This document shows positions 34,015 to 46,039 of a stretch of DNA of 64,000 bases, piece after piece. The DNA is from Hypericum androsaemum. Taxonomy: Eukaryota > Streptophyta > Magnoliopsida > Malpighiales > Hypericaceae. Both the position numbers and the translations under genes were made by a program. The notes under the pieces are model-generated. The model worked only from the letters and a program-made list of their open reading frames with translations, ran no database searches and was not told the DNA's origin. The stretch spans positions 1,022,001 through 1,086,000 of the forward strand of contig OZ023192.1 in assembly GCA_963995505.1 (NCBI GenBank). Direction: 5' to 3'. Position 1 is the stretch's first letter. The number at the start of each line of letters is the position of its first letter.

Positions 34015-35468
34015 TGTTGAGGCACAAAAATAATTTTCTGAGTTTTTGGGTTTGCATGGAACAACACGTGCTTGAGACGACGAGTATTCAAAGATGACGC
34101 GCCCGTCCTCTTCTTGACGTCCAGGAGGGAGCCGTCCTGGCCCGAAGTGGGCGCCCTACGTCATGCAATGAAAGTGGGCGCCCTCCACTCATACTTGAAG
34201 TGGGAGCCCTCCACTCGGAATCCAAGAGGCCATCCTCTACTAGAGATCCAAGAGGCCGTCCTCTAAAAATTATCCAAGAGGCCGTCCTCTACGAATGATC
34301 TAAGAGGCCGTCCTGCGAGAATAAACGAAGAGGCCGTCCTCTGAGAGTTATAGAAGTGGCCATCCTCCTAAAATAATCGAGTGGCCGTCCTAGAAAAGAT
34401 CAAAGTATTTATCACACAAGCAAGACCAAAGTGGCGCCCTCTACCAATGCCAAAGAGGGCGCCTTCCACTTCACTCAATGGCTGAAGTGGACGCCCTCCA
34501 TGATGGTCAACTGGGGCGCCCCCAATATTTTACTGTAACGAGTGACCTGGGTCTCGGATTGAGCTGATTCTTTTTTCTTTGAAAAGGTAAGACAAGGATC
34601 TACAACTTTGTAGTTTATAACTTTTTCTGATTCAGAGCAGAAGAAGGTCAAAACTGTAGGTTAACGTAGCGCCTTACTTTTGAAGCCCGAGTAGGCGCCT
34701 CATTCTTGGAGGCCGGATGGACGCCTTACTTTTGAAGTCGAAGTAGGCGCCTCATTCTTGGAGGCCGAATGGGTGCCTTGCTTTTAAGGTCGAGATGGGC
34801 GCCTTGCTTTTGAAGCCCGAGTATGCGCCTTGCTTTTGAAGCCCGTGTAGGCGTTTTGGCCTATTAGACGGGAGCCCGATATGGCACTTTGGGTTTTCGA
34901 AGAGGTGGCCTGGATGAATGCCTTAAGAGTTAATTTGGACGCTGATGGACATAAGATGAGATTTTACATGGAAGGTTCGTGAAGGTTGAGACGGCTTATA
35001 TTTTCTAAGCCGGGATTTTCGAGATTCGGGCAAGAATTGGTAGGTTCCTCTTTAGGCTACGATCGGGATATTCCTGTGAGAGGGCGAGATCTGCTCATTT
35101 GGGGAAGGCGGCTTGGATTTTCCTATTTTGAGCCGGGTTGATTTGGAAGCAAGATATGCATTTGGAGTGGATTTTCCTAGTGCGGAAGGACGGTTAAGCT
35201 AATTCATATTCCAAGGCGGGTGAACGGAGGCGGCCTAATAGGGATTTTTCTTAACTTGAAGGCCAAGGCTAGGTCAAGACGTCTACTATATAAGGCAGAC
35301 TCGGGCGAGAGAACAGACATCACCAACACAACAAACAAACTTATTTACTCTTTACCGTTTCCTTAGCTCGTAATCTAGTTCTTTTTTCACCCTTTCCGTT
35401 AGGCCAACTTTGGGACGACCACTTCGGACCGTCTCGGGTTCGTTCTTATAACTTCTTTATCCGCAACA
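34015..35468 (+). mobile_element. Solo LTR with TSD GGTAG
   Basis: TGTTGAGGCAC at the left and CCGCAACA at the right are flanked by GGTAG at 34010-34014 and 35469-35473. There is no primer site, coding region or second LTR, so this is a solo LTR left by recombination between two LTRs. A TATA box (TATATAA, about 35287-35293) lies 180 bp before the right end, as expected for the promoter of an LTR in plus orientation. Two degenerate tandem arrays lie within it (34190-34400 and 34660-34860). The family was not identified; the length suits Ty3/gypsy. Confidence 0.8.
34190..34400. repeat. Degenerate tandem array in the solo LTR
   Basis: About seven imperfect units of 26-30 bp, each with 'aagaggccgtcctct' or a close variant. 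The core is an interrupted palindrome (AGAGG...CCTCT). A second array (34660-34860) uses the alternative word 'tttgaagcccgagtaggcgcct' with a period of about 34 bp. Confidence 0.7.
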
Positions 35469-35473
35469 GGTAG

Positions 35474-36305
35474 TGTAAAAAATTTACTGTGTCGTTATTA
35501 TTGAGCCGACATCGACTCAACTTTTTCTTGCATTAAGTTTGTCGTTAAATTTTGGGTATGTAATAGGTTAATATTATCGAAATTAGACGATTGGAAAAGA
35601 AGACGATAGGGAAAGAACGGTTTTATTGAAGTGAAATCTCCATGGAAGGAGAAGCAACTATTTTTCCGGTTCCAACTCTTGAGCTGGAACCGGAAAAGAA
35701 GCAACTATTTTTCCACACAATACCAAGTGTTAAGCTATTTGTACTTCTTCGGCTAAAAAAAATAAAACGATATCGTCCTGCTCTTGACTTGTGAAAAGTC
35801 TAAGTTGCCCCTGCAGACCACACGCGTGTCACGTGCTGAATCACATCCCCGCCCGGGGGCCAGCTAAACTTCAAAGTCATAACGTCCTTCGCCGGTATGC
35901 CTCTTCTTCCTATGGACTTGAAGCTGCTTCTTCTTCAATTCGTGGAGCTGTGATCCGTGGCTTATTTAACAAATATCGCCATCTATTATACTCTCACGGC
36001 CTATCACTTAATGGCACTATGACGAACTCAATAAAAGTGTGGGACGGAAGATTTAAAAAGTATATGACTGGTTGGTTAACATAACTTAACCTTACAGTCC
36101 TCCGTATATGACTGGTTGGTTAACATAACTTTTGAGCACGTGTAAAAAGTATAAAGCTTTAATATCGATAGTCAAACATTGTCGAATCTTATTTTAGAAA
36201 TATTTATCTCAATATTGACTTTTATATCCTTGAGGCTTGAATGTAGGAGGTCGTAAATAAATTCAAGTATCTTAGGGTTTCTATCGACTGTCGTGGTCAA
36301 CAAAG
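35474..36305. other. Upstream region of copy 2
   Basis: 35662-35697 is a hairpin (TTTTCCGGTTCCA paired with TGGAACCGGAAAA) bracketed by the direct repeat 'agaagcaactatttttcc'. A CACGTG word (G-box core) is at 35830-35835. 36063-36131 has a tandem copy of 'tatgactggttggttaacat', and this motif also lies upstream of copies 3 (45585-45612) and 4 (58160-58185). A 97-codon open frame at 35791-36084 has no recognisable domain and was not called. Confidence 0.5.
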
Positions 36306-36313
36306 TATTTAAG
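36306..36313 (+). promoter_or_regulatory. TATA-like box of alpha-glucosidase copy 2
   Basis: TATTTAAG is 61 bp before the copy 2 ATG, in the same context as in copies 1 and 4. An in-frame ATG at 36319 lies only 6 bp downstream of it, so that ATG is unlikely to be in the mRNA. Confidence 0.6.
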
Positions 36314-36366
36314 CATACATGCACCCTTTGCTTGTACTAATTTCCTCCAAACACAAAACAACAGAA

Positions 36367-39300
36367 ATGGACGAGAGTCGCAACAAGTACAGACCCTCTC
36401 ACTCCCTTAACCTCTCACCTCTCTTCTTCTTCTTCTTCCTCCAAACTTCACTTCTCCTCTTGTCCCCATGGATCCCATTGTCGAGTGGCCAAGAAGCTGT
36501 TGGGTATGGCTATGTTGTTACCGAGGTTGAATCTGATCTACGAAGAGGGTCGCTTACAGCTGAGCTTGGCCTTATCAGTTCTTCCTCCGTTTATGGCGAT
36601 GATATCCCTACTCTTACCCTTTCCGTTAGGTAAACTCGAATTCCAAATCCTTCGATTAAACTAAAATAATTCTCATTTTAGTTAATCTAAATGTTTGTTG
36701 GTAATATGATTTGTTAATTACCGACAATATTTCTGATATTTCATTTCCTCGATCAGTAATAAAAGGTTTTGATGGCAATGAATTTTTGGTTTTTAATATT
36801 ATTGTTGGGATTGGAAAAGTTCGAACAAACTAATTTACTGGAAATCCCGATGTACACGCTCTACTTTATCTAATATATGATAAATGAAGTTTAGAGGATT
36901 GTATGCACTTCGTTTATTAAAAAAACTTAATAGTCATTCATATTTCTTTGATTTCCCATCTCCTTGTTCTCAAAGTTTTGGTGCTATTAACTTCTTGTCA
37001 TCAATATTATTTTTGAGATTGGATAAGGTCACGTGACTAGATTTACTGGCGATACATTTTTTTTTAGTTTCCCAACAATATCCTTCGTGGATATGATCAT
37101 AGAGTTTTGGAGTAATTAATTAAGGTTGTTTTAGGTGTTTTTGAGGAAATTAGATTTGTTTTCTCTTGTGTTAGGTAAGTAATTCGGTTTTGGATTCATT
37201 GGTGACAAGAATTCTCCTTACTGAAATAGATCAAGTCATTATATTTTTAATAAAATTTGATGATCTAAACGAATTTTTTTTTTGTAAAAACAACTTTTAT
37301 GTTGTTTTCACCAAATCCAAAACCAAATAACTCAGTGTAATTATATTGTTTTTGTCTATCTTATCATATCTTTGAATACGACGTTCAGTTTTGTCCTCTC
37401 CCTTTTTAAATATATTTCACCCAGATCCAACTCGATTTCCGCGTCCTACCCCAATTAATCAACTGAGTTGGCGGCTTTTCCAAGTCTCTATTTGCTTAAA
37501 TTAAATTTTATTTTTGGCTTTACTTTTTTTTGGCGGAAATTTTTGCTTTACGTGGCTTGTACGTAACTTTTTCTTGTTCTCTGATTTAATTGGGTCCTTT
37601 GGAATTTTTATTGACTACTGGTTGGTTTGTAGGGTGACTAAATGGACCATCTCATAAATTAAGAGTCAATTAAAGAGGCCGATAGTAAAAATATCAATTA
37701 GGATTTGATATTTAGATTTGTTATTTGAGATATTGAGCATACATAAATTATTTGTTATTTGTACTGTGTGAGAAAAAAATATTGGTTGTGACCATGCCAT
37801 ACGTAATCTATTTTTATCCTTGTATCATTTGATTCTTTTCAAAAAAATTCGAACCAGATCTGAGAATTTTTTTAGCAAACAAAGAACCAATCCAGATTAA
37901 TTCTTTTCGGTTCTAGTTCTGCACTGAAATTTTTAGTTTGGTTTGATATGGTTCTATGATTCTTGGTTTTTTTTTTTCTCAGCGTAGTTGGTTGTAGTCT
38001 CGTAGAACTATAAGATATTCCATCATGAATTGTAGACCGTTCTTCCACTTTTGAATTATGAGATTGATAATTAAATGCCACGTATTTTATCGTTCTTGCA
38101 ATTGGTTTATTTTTTTTAATATAATCTCAAAAATTTTAAATAGGATCCGAACAGAATTCTATATATTTATTTTAATACTCTTTATCATTTTTAAAAATAA
38201 AAATATAGAACCAGATCCAACTAAAATCAACATATATGAGATCTTTCGGTTCGAAATCCAAGTAGGGCCTAATTGCAATCCGTACTTACTAATAAAGTAT
38301 ATAGAATTCTGCCTTGTTTTATAAGATGGAATTTTTGTGTAATTACTGACGTGCAGTTTCGAGAAGAAAGATAGGCTAAGAATCAGAATAGCAGATTCCC
38401 AGAAGCAAAGATGGGAAATCCCACAAGAAATAATCCCCCGCTCCCAACCAAGAACACGAGAAAGTGTATTATTATTACAAAGGAGGAACTCATTGCACTA
38501 CCATAATCGCCAGATGCTCAGAGCCGCCTCCAACCTCAACTCCGACCTCTCCTTCACCCTCCACAACACCAAGCCATTCGGGTTCTCCGTCACGCGCAAG
38601 TCCTCCGGCGACACGCTCTTCGACGCTTCCCCAGACCCTACGAACCCCTCCACGTTCCTCGTCTACAAGGACCAGTACATCCAGCTCTCCTCCAGTCTAC
38701 CATCGGCTAGGTACATGTGAAAACCAGTATATTGTACATATTACTTATAAGCTTGGGTACTTCATAACTATAGTTTTAATTTTCTACGTGGCTAATCTTG
38801 CGTTTTAAAATAAGTTTGTTCAAAGCAAATTAATTTAGACACTAAGACAATTATACGTTTTCGGACTAATACATGGTAAAATTTGATCGTGAACACTATG
38901 AAAGTAATTTAGACACATAAGATAATTACACATTTTTTTCAGACTAATATATGATAAAAATTGATCGTTTATTCCCTTATATTACTAATGTACATGTTAA
39001 TTATAAACTTAGGTACTTTATAACTACAGTTTAATTTTGTACGGGGCTACTCTTGTTTTGTAAAATAAATTTTTTCAAAACAAAATAAGTTAAGACACAT
39101 AAGACAATATTCGTTTACGGACTAGTACATGATAAAAATTGGTCGTGCACATTCTGAAAGTAATTCAGACACATAAAATAATTATACTTTTTTTGGCAAC
39201 AGATATGTATTTATTTAAATAGATCTTGATTCAAAATTAATGAATATCTAAGACATTACAAAGAGAACCATTTTTTTATTTTGATAATGATCGATTCGGA

Positions 39301-42300
39301 ATACAAAAAATTATTCCGACAGATCGTCCATCTACGGTATCGGAGAGCACACCAAGAGCACGTTCAGGTTGGTCCCCAACACCAGCCAGACGTTGACCCT
39401 GTGGAATGCCGACACTGGAAGTTCCCATCCCGACGTCAACCTGTACGGGTCACACCCGTTCTACATGGACGTCCGGTCGTCTCCTGAGGCTGGCAGTGCA
39501 CACGGGGTGCTGTTGATGAACAGCAACGGAATGGATGTCGTTTATGGAGGCGACATGATAACGTACCAGGTGATCGGGGGTATTATTGATTTGTACATTT
39601 TTGTTGGACCAACGCCCCAGTTGGTCGTCCAGCAGTACACTGAGCTCATCGGTCGCCCGGCTCCCATGCCTTATTGGTCATTCGGTACGTACCTAGACCC
39701 TTTTATAATTTTCTACTAGCTTTCTAATAACAAATAGAATTGGTTTGTACGATACAAAACAATTTTCAGTCGTCAATTTAGACCCCTTATATGTCTACTT
39801 AATTTTCATGTAAGTGTGAAAAATTTACGTAAAAATTGTATTAAATTTTGAGTTGGATATAAATTTTTTTAACATGATTTCAGATCAAATTGATCTCGTG
39901 ATTTTTTGTTGCATTGTAAATCAGTATAGACTATAGAATCGGTTTAAACGGCATAAATGAGATTAATTATGCAACTAATTCCTGTTATCATAATCTAATT
40001 AGTATGATTTCATATGATGTTTCCTAATTTTCCACATAGGATTCCACCAGTGTAAATATGGCTACAAAAACGTGTCTGTTCTTGAGGGCGTGGTCGCTGG
40101 CTATGCAAATGCCAAAATCCCTCTTGAAGTGATGTGGACTGATATCGATTACATGGATGCCTACAAGGATTTCACTCTCGATCCTCTCAATTTCCCCGCC
40201 GACCAAATGGAGGCATTCGTCAACAAACTTCATGCAAGTGGCCAAAAATATGTTCTCATCTTAGACCCCGGTAAGTCCGTGCTTAGATCAACTGGTAAAA
40301 TATTGGTCTTGGTTAATCGGATATTTCAAATTCGGATTCCAAAAAATACATATGTATCAAAACTCTGATAGGAGAATGTTATATCATTGTTTTTAGTCCG
40401 ACCTGAGTTAAATTCGGATTAATCGACAAATTTCATGAAAGTGGACAAAAATAAGTTGTATCATATACTCGAGGAGTTCATACGTAGATCAACTGGTGGT
40501 CTAGGTTAATCAGATATTTCAAATTCGAGTTTCGAAAATACATATGCATTGGAACTAGATGGGAAAATGTTTTGCCGATTTTTGTAGTCCAACCTTACTT
40601 AAATTCCGATTAATCCACGAGTGAAATGTCGGTGCTTCCTCTGCATCACCTAGTCGACTGTATCAATGTAATATCTGGGACTCTACTCTGATGGTGATTC
40701 CTTTGCAGGTATCAGTATAAATGAATCATATGCCACTTACACCAGAGGCATGGAAGCCGATGTCTTTATCAAGCGCGACGGGGTTCCTTACGAGGGCGTA
40801 GTCTGGCCTGGACCGACCTACTTCCCTGACTTCCTCAACCCGAAAGCCGAGGCTTTCTGGGGCGAGGAGATCCAAATCTTCATGGATCAGCTCCTCCCCG
40901 TCGACGGACTCTGGATCGACATGAACGAGATTTCCAACTTCAACACATCGCAGCCAATACCGAACTCCACCCTCGACGATCCGCCTTACAGGATCAACAA
41001 CTGGGGAGTGCGGAATCCTATCAATGACAAAACCGTCCCAGCGTCGTCCCTGCATTATGGCAACATCACGGAGTACAATGTGCATAACATGTATGGCTTA
41101 CTGGAGGCGAAGGCGACGCAGGCCGGTTTGATCAATGCAACTGGCAGAAGGGCGTTTGTGCTTAGCAGGTCGACTTTCGTCAGTTCGGGGAGGTACACCG
41201 CGCACTGGACGGGCGACGTTGCCTCCACCTGGAATGATTTGGCTGACACGATTCCTGCCATCATGAGTTTCGGACTCTTCGGGATCCCAATGGTTGGTTC
41301 TGATATTTGTGGCTTTAATGGAGATACTACTGAGGAGCTATGCCGACGTTGGATTCAGGTATTCAAATATCCACTTGCTCGATTAATCCGTGTTAGAGTC
41401 TTATTAGGCCCCAACTCGAGACTTCTGTTTAGGAATTTACTATTAAATGACTTGAAGATCCATGCCACTAACTGCAGGTAGGTGCATTCTACCCCTTCTC
41501 AAGGGATCACTCGGACACAGGCACGATCAACCAAGAGCTGTATATCTGGGAATCAGTGGCTGCAACGGCCAGGAAAGTTCTCGCCCTCCGCTACAAGCTG
41601 CTTCCGTACTACTACACGCTAATGTACGAAGCGCACATCAACGGGACACCGATCGCAAGGCCGCTCTTCTTCTCCTTTCCTGAGGATATCAACACGTACG
41701 GAATCAGCCAGCAGTTCCTGATAGGCAGAGGGGTGCTGGTGTCACCGGTTGTAGTGTCGGGGGCGAGCACGGTGGAGGCATACTTCCCTACAGGGAACTG
41801 GTTCAGCCTGTTCAACTACTCCGAATCGGTCAGCGTAGAATCAGGAAGGAACATCACACTTGATGCACCTGATGATCACATCAATGTCCATGTCAGGGAG
41901 GGGAACATCTTGGCAATGCAAGGGGAAGCAATGACCACCGTAGCTGCTCGGAAGACGCCTTTTCGGCTCCTGGTGGTGCTTAGCGACAAGGAGAACAGCA
42001 CGGGGGATGTGTTCTTGGACAATGGGGAGGACTTGGAGATGGGAGGTGACAACGAGGATTGGAGTTCGGTCAAGTTCAGTGGCGGGATATCCGGAAGCAC
42101 TGCTTCGGTCAAATCAGAAGTCGCGAATGGCGGGTTTGCTGTGAACCAAGGTTGGGTTATAGAGAAGGTGAATTTTGTTGGATTGGACAGAGATTTGAGT
42201 GGTAAGGATTACCAGATACATGTTAGGACAGGATCCAACTCCAGTGACTTGAATCCAATAGCAAGCTTCAGCACAGGTGGGCAATTTTTGAATGCTGAAA

Positions 42301-42383
42301 TATCAGAACTCTCAATTCAATTAGGGCAGGAGTTTTACTTGGATATTGAGTTCAAGCAAGCCAGGCGAATTGGTGAGACTTGA
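36367..42383 (+). CDS. GH31 alpha-glucosidase, tandem copy 2 (six exons)
   Basis: Predicted exons are 36367-36629, 38357-38710, 39323-39684, 40040-40270, 40709-41358 and 41478-42383, giving 921 codons without a stop. The signal peptide contains one more Phe than copy 1. The catalytic residues are in place: MWTDIDYMD, nucleophile WIDMNE and acid/base [10 protein letters not shown]. The same Asp-Val form is seen in copy 4, while copy 1 has Asp-Asp. Acceptor 3 reads GACAG|ATCG instead of GACAG|GTCG, changing no frame. Expected role is hydrolysis of terminal alpha-1,4-linked glucose in an acidic, extracytoplasmic compartment. No lesion is visible, so this copy is probably functional. Its ATG was chosen by alignment with copies 1 and 4; an upstream in-frame ATG at 36319 is too close to the TATA box. 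Confidence 0.9.
37637..37985. other. Extra DNA in intron 1 of copy 2
   Basis: Compared with copy 1 (3955-3975), copy 2 has about 350 additional bases between 'gactactggttggtt' and 'gtagttggttgtagtctcg'. It is AT-rich and has no obvious terminal repeats or target duplication, so the mechanism is unknown. Confidence 0.4.
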
Positions 42384-42816
42384 ATGAGATTGAATTTCTC
42401 AATAGTCTTTTTCATAAGTAAGATTTGAACCGAAGACTTTGGACTACCAGCTTCGGCGCCGAACTTCTGAACCAAGAATTCATCCAGTTAGGAGTGCCGG
42501 AGTTATTCGAGATGCTGGAAGGTAAAGATGTTATGCTGGTGGTTTATTGACAATGTAATATACCGGGCTATATTACCTGTCCCTTGCTTGTGGTTTATTG
42601 ACTTCTTAACCGCTGAAATGCTTCTGAAATTTGAGTGTGCATGATTATAACCACTTGCCTGCAGAAACAACACCAATCACACTCCCCAAGTCCCGTAAAT
42701 TAACATACATCAATTAAATCATAGAATCACATGCCACTTGCATGAGCTCTTCCATACAATTGCAAAACCTCAACTGATAAAAGAAAGGAGCTTATAAAAT
42801 AAATAAATAAAATATA
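42384..42816. other. Downstream region of copy 2
   Basis: The sequence following the stop matches copy 3 downstream DNA. 42540-42800 ('tattacctgtccctt' onwards) matches 56745-57000 upstream of copy 4. It therefore marks the join between duplicated units. No additional gene was seen. Confidence 0.6.
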
Positions 42817-43011
42817 TCTTACTATAATAATAATAATGTAAACACCCTTTTTCAACGGTTTGGTCCGGTACCCCGGAAATATCTAAACTACCCAACAATT
42901 AAATTATTCTTGACAGAGCCAAAACCCATCCACACTCCATACGACTAATACACAAAATAAACGATCAATCCCACACAATCTGAAATCGAACTCACAATCA
43001 GAGAGCAACCG

Positions 43012-43643
43012 TCAACTCACCGTCGTGCACCTCCTCACCGGCGGCCCGCTGCCCGAAGACCTGAGCGAACTTTCACTCCAGCGGCCCCGACGGAGTTCCT
43101 GTGTCGAGCGATTGAGCTCACGACAGAGGGGACGGCAAGCTGGAGGCGGAGAGTGACTGAGCTCACGAGAGGTGGGAACGGCAAGCTGGAGGTGACTGAG
43201 ACGCGAACGGCGTGAGTCGACAAGCGGGGACTCACGAGCGTACGGTGGGGAGAGGCAGCCCTGAGGTTGTCGATTTGGGGAGGTTCGGGCGTGAGAATGA
43301 GGCTGAGGCTGAGGCTGAGGCTGAGGCTGCCGTGAACGGAGACGAAGATGAGCGGCAACGGAGACGAACTGTGACATGAACGAGTTTTGGGGGATTTAGG
43401 TTTTAGAGATTGGAAATTGTTGATTCTCGATTTTTTTTTTTGGGGGAAATTTAGTTGGGTTGAAAACTTTGGAGGAAGTGGGCTTTGGTAGTGGACTGGG
43501 CTACTCTTTAAGTTTTTTACAAATTGAATATGTCTAATATTCGAATTAATAATTTTATAATGGTTATTCGAATCTCGATTCAAATACCAATTTGAATAAC
43601 AAATAATAGATGTTTGCCTAACCGTTATTGGGCTTACTAACAT
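43012..43643 (-). other. Possible captured gene fragment in the Helitron
   Basis: Overlapping minus-strand frames (43035-43643 and 43012-43377) read Ser/Pro/Leu-rich sequence without a known domain. The block is GC-richer than its surroundings, has a run of GAGGCT hexamers (43300-43330) and ends with a donor-like 'ggtgagttg' on the minus strand near 43020. That is the look of a captured 5' leader and first exon, but neither frame is convincing as protein. Confidence 0.3.
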
Positions 43644-44064
43644 ATTAAGTAACGGGGGGAGGAAGGAAGTATTTTATCAACTTGATGTGGACATGACTAA
43701 CATGGCTATTATTTCATCAGTAACAAAGAGAATCTCTATTTTTGGTCCGACAATATTGAAATGACAAAATTACCCTTTTAGTAGTTTAAAGGAAGGAGGA
43801 ATGCTGATGTTTTCTGAGGATATGATAGTCTAGTTACATGTCAATAGAGCTCTCCATTTTTTTTCACTTTCACCTTTTTTTTCTTTTTAATTTTTTAATC
43901 TTTTATGTCAATTTTTTGCTTCTCCCTTCCTTTACTTGGACGAGTGGGTAGTGTAATTTTCATTTTTTTTAACTTTTGTATTTGCGTATTTTTTTGGCTG
44001 CGTATTTTTTGGTTTACTAATCAAATTAATTTAATTATTTATATAAAAAAGAAAAATAATTTAT

Positions 44065-44520
44065 CGGACCCCCAGATCACGGACCCTCAACTTCCAGACC
44101 CCTGGACCACAAACTCCCGAACTGCCAGACCCCGAACCATCGAACTCCCCGAACCACTGGACCCCCGACCACGGACCTCGAACCATCGGACTCCCGAACT
44201 CCGAACCACCCAACTCTCGACCCCGGACCAACTGACTGTTGGATCCCCACACTCCTGACCACGGACCACCGGACCCCGACCGTCGGACCACTGGGCCCCC
44301 GACCTTGAACTCCTGAACCACCGAACCCCTAAACCGTCATACCACAAACCTCGGACCCCTGGCCTGTCGAATTGCCAAACCACCAAACAACGGACCACCA
44401 AGCCATCAACCTCGAACATCCTGACCACTGGACCACCAGACCCCTGACCCCGAAACCACTGGACCCCGGATCCTCCACCAACCACGAACCCCGATTCCCG
44501 GAACCCCGAACCCTATACTC
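44065..44520. repeat. Degenerate C-rich minisatellite in the Helitron
   Basis: Short words such as 'cggacccc', 'gaaccac' and 'ggaccacc' recur every 8-12 bp for about 450 bp, with strong strand asymmetry (C-rich on plus, G-rich on minus). Frames open on both strands are by-products of the repeat. Confidence 0.75.
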
Positions 44521-44627
44521 CATTCTTTTTTTATTTTTGTACAGCTTAAATAAGAAAATCATTTATCGATATGTTTTGGAGATTTTGAAACAAAACAAAA
44601 CTTGCATCGCGCTTGCTTATTTACTAG

Positions 44628-45754
44628 TATAAATAAAATAAACTAGCAAGAGTACTCGCCTAAAAATTGCTTAAACATCTTCCTCGTGTAATTTGGATGT
44701 CTTGTCTTTTCATAGTCGAAAGAATCAGCTCAACCTGATAATCGAGTCAAAAGATATGGCTGTTCTACTAAAGTCCAACTGAACCTACCGAGCAAGTTAA
44801 GTTGTAGACACTGCTCTTATCTATCTAAGACCGCAAAAATTTCCTTATTCTGACATTTGAGTCCAAAGTAACAGCCAATCTATCAAGGACGGATGCTGTC
44901 ATCCAAGGACAACAAACAGAAGTGGACCGAGGATAACACGCCAATGTGGTCTACTGTCACTGGTCTCGATCGAGGGAAGGCCATCACCAGTCTCAACAAA
45001 ATTAGGACCCGAGGTGGAAGACTCGATGCCAAGGCCCCAGGCCAATTGCTCAATGACTAAGACCCCAGGCCGGCTGCCTGGTGACTAGTACCGTGTGCTC
45101 AATGCCAACCAAAAGTCGGTTGCTCGATGACCAGTGCCCCTGGCCGGGTACTCCATGACCAATGCCCCAGGCTGGGCGCTGGATGACCAATGCCCCAGGC
45201 CGGGTGCTTGATGACCAGGCAGGCTACTCGATGCCAAAGTTCTTAGGTCGGTCGATAGCCGGGCGGGCTGCTTAATGCCAAGGTCCTTAGGTCGGCTACT
45301 CATGCCAAGCATGATTGCTAAGCCAAGGGACTCAAAATGTGTCGAAAATGCCAACATTGTTTTTCAACCTCAATTATTTCTACTTAAATATGGAAAATAC
45401 ATTCAATCCAACCATTTATTCATCAACTAAGCAGGTTTTGGAGTCTTCTAGCGTGAAATATTCATCATTTTGGAGTCGATATATAGCACTAATGGCCGAC
45501 CCAACTTTCTCTTGCGATAAGTTGCATTAAAATTTTGAACATCATCACACATGTTATACTCTGGCGACCCCTAAAAGTCCTCCGTATATATATGACTTTG
45601 GTTGGTTAACGTAACTTTTGACCACATGTGTATATTTTTTTGTGGTAAAATTTTTGATATCTCAAGTCGAGCACTATCAAGTCCTATTTTAGAAGTGTCT
45701 CTCAATATTATTTTTATATTCGTGAAGTTTGAACACAAAACATCTTAAATGAAT
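44628..45754. repeat. Upstream region of copy 3 with tandem repeats
   Basis: This block is nearly the same as 57030-58224 upstream of copy 4. 45000-45300 contains imperfect units of about 33 bp ('gatgaccaatgccccaggc' and variants with 'taggtcggctgctcgatgcc'). The last part carries the conserved upstream motif 'ttggttggttaacgt' and ends in 'catcttaaatgaat', which in copy 4 lies about 55 bp before the TATA box. In copy 3 the LTR element begins there and the promoter and exon 1 are gone. Confidence 0.7.
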
Positions 45755-46039
45755 TGTTATGAAATTCAGCAACTAGGGAACAAAACGCGCAAAGAACACG
45801 GACGCAAGAGATAACGTGGTTCGGCCTAATGCCTACGTCCACGAAGAGAAATGAGAACTTTTATTGATGAGTTTCTGAGCCACAAAGCCATACAAAAAAC
45901 CTAGGGTAACATGTCTTTATATAGATACAAACCCTTGGTGTACAAGTAACCAATCTAGGTCAGATTAGGAGTCCAAAACTTAGTCAGAATAGGAATAGGA
46001 ATAGGAAATAAATCTTTCATATTTTTCGTCATTCCAACA
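45755..46039 (-). repeat. 3' LTR of the copia element near copy 3
   Basis: 285 bp, TGTTATGAAATTCAGCAAC to CATTCCAACA on the plus strand. It differs from the partner at 47433-47723 mainly by one fewer 'ataggaat' hexamer-type unit and scattered changes, so the insertion is fairly young. Confidence 0.85.

Larger units (their letters stand above)
42817..44627 (+). mobile_element. Non-autonomous Helitron
   Basis: Starts TCTTACTATAATAATAATAA and ends TTATTTACTAG. The left neighbour base is A and the right one T, with no target duplication. The homologous site upstream of copy 4 (about 57018-57050) is empty and reads 'aaaatata|tataaataaaa' continuously across the join, which shows precise insertion between A and T. 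TC start, CTAG end and A/T insertion are the Helitron signature. The 3' subterminal hairpin is short and imperfect ('gcatcgcgcttgc'). No Rep/helicase gene is present. It carries a GC-richer block at 42990-43380 and a C-rich repeat array at 44065-44520. Confidence 0.8.

Noticed and set aside
35830..35835. CACGTG word as a G-box regulating copy 2
   Set aside because: A single six-base match about 500 bp upstream, not conserved near the other copies, is too weak to call.
36319..36366. Upstream in-frame ATG for copy 2 (and 58224 for copy 4)
   Set aside because: It lies at or upstream of the TATA box and the extension is not conserved in copy 1; the signal peptide fits the downstream ATG.
44061..44562. 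Several overlapping open frames on both strands
   Set aside because: By-products of the C-rich minisatellite; composition is extreme and there is no domain.
44990..45310. Tandem repeats that might be a CRISPR array
   Set aside because: Units are adjacent and degenerate without unique spacers, and the DNA is eukaryotic.
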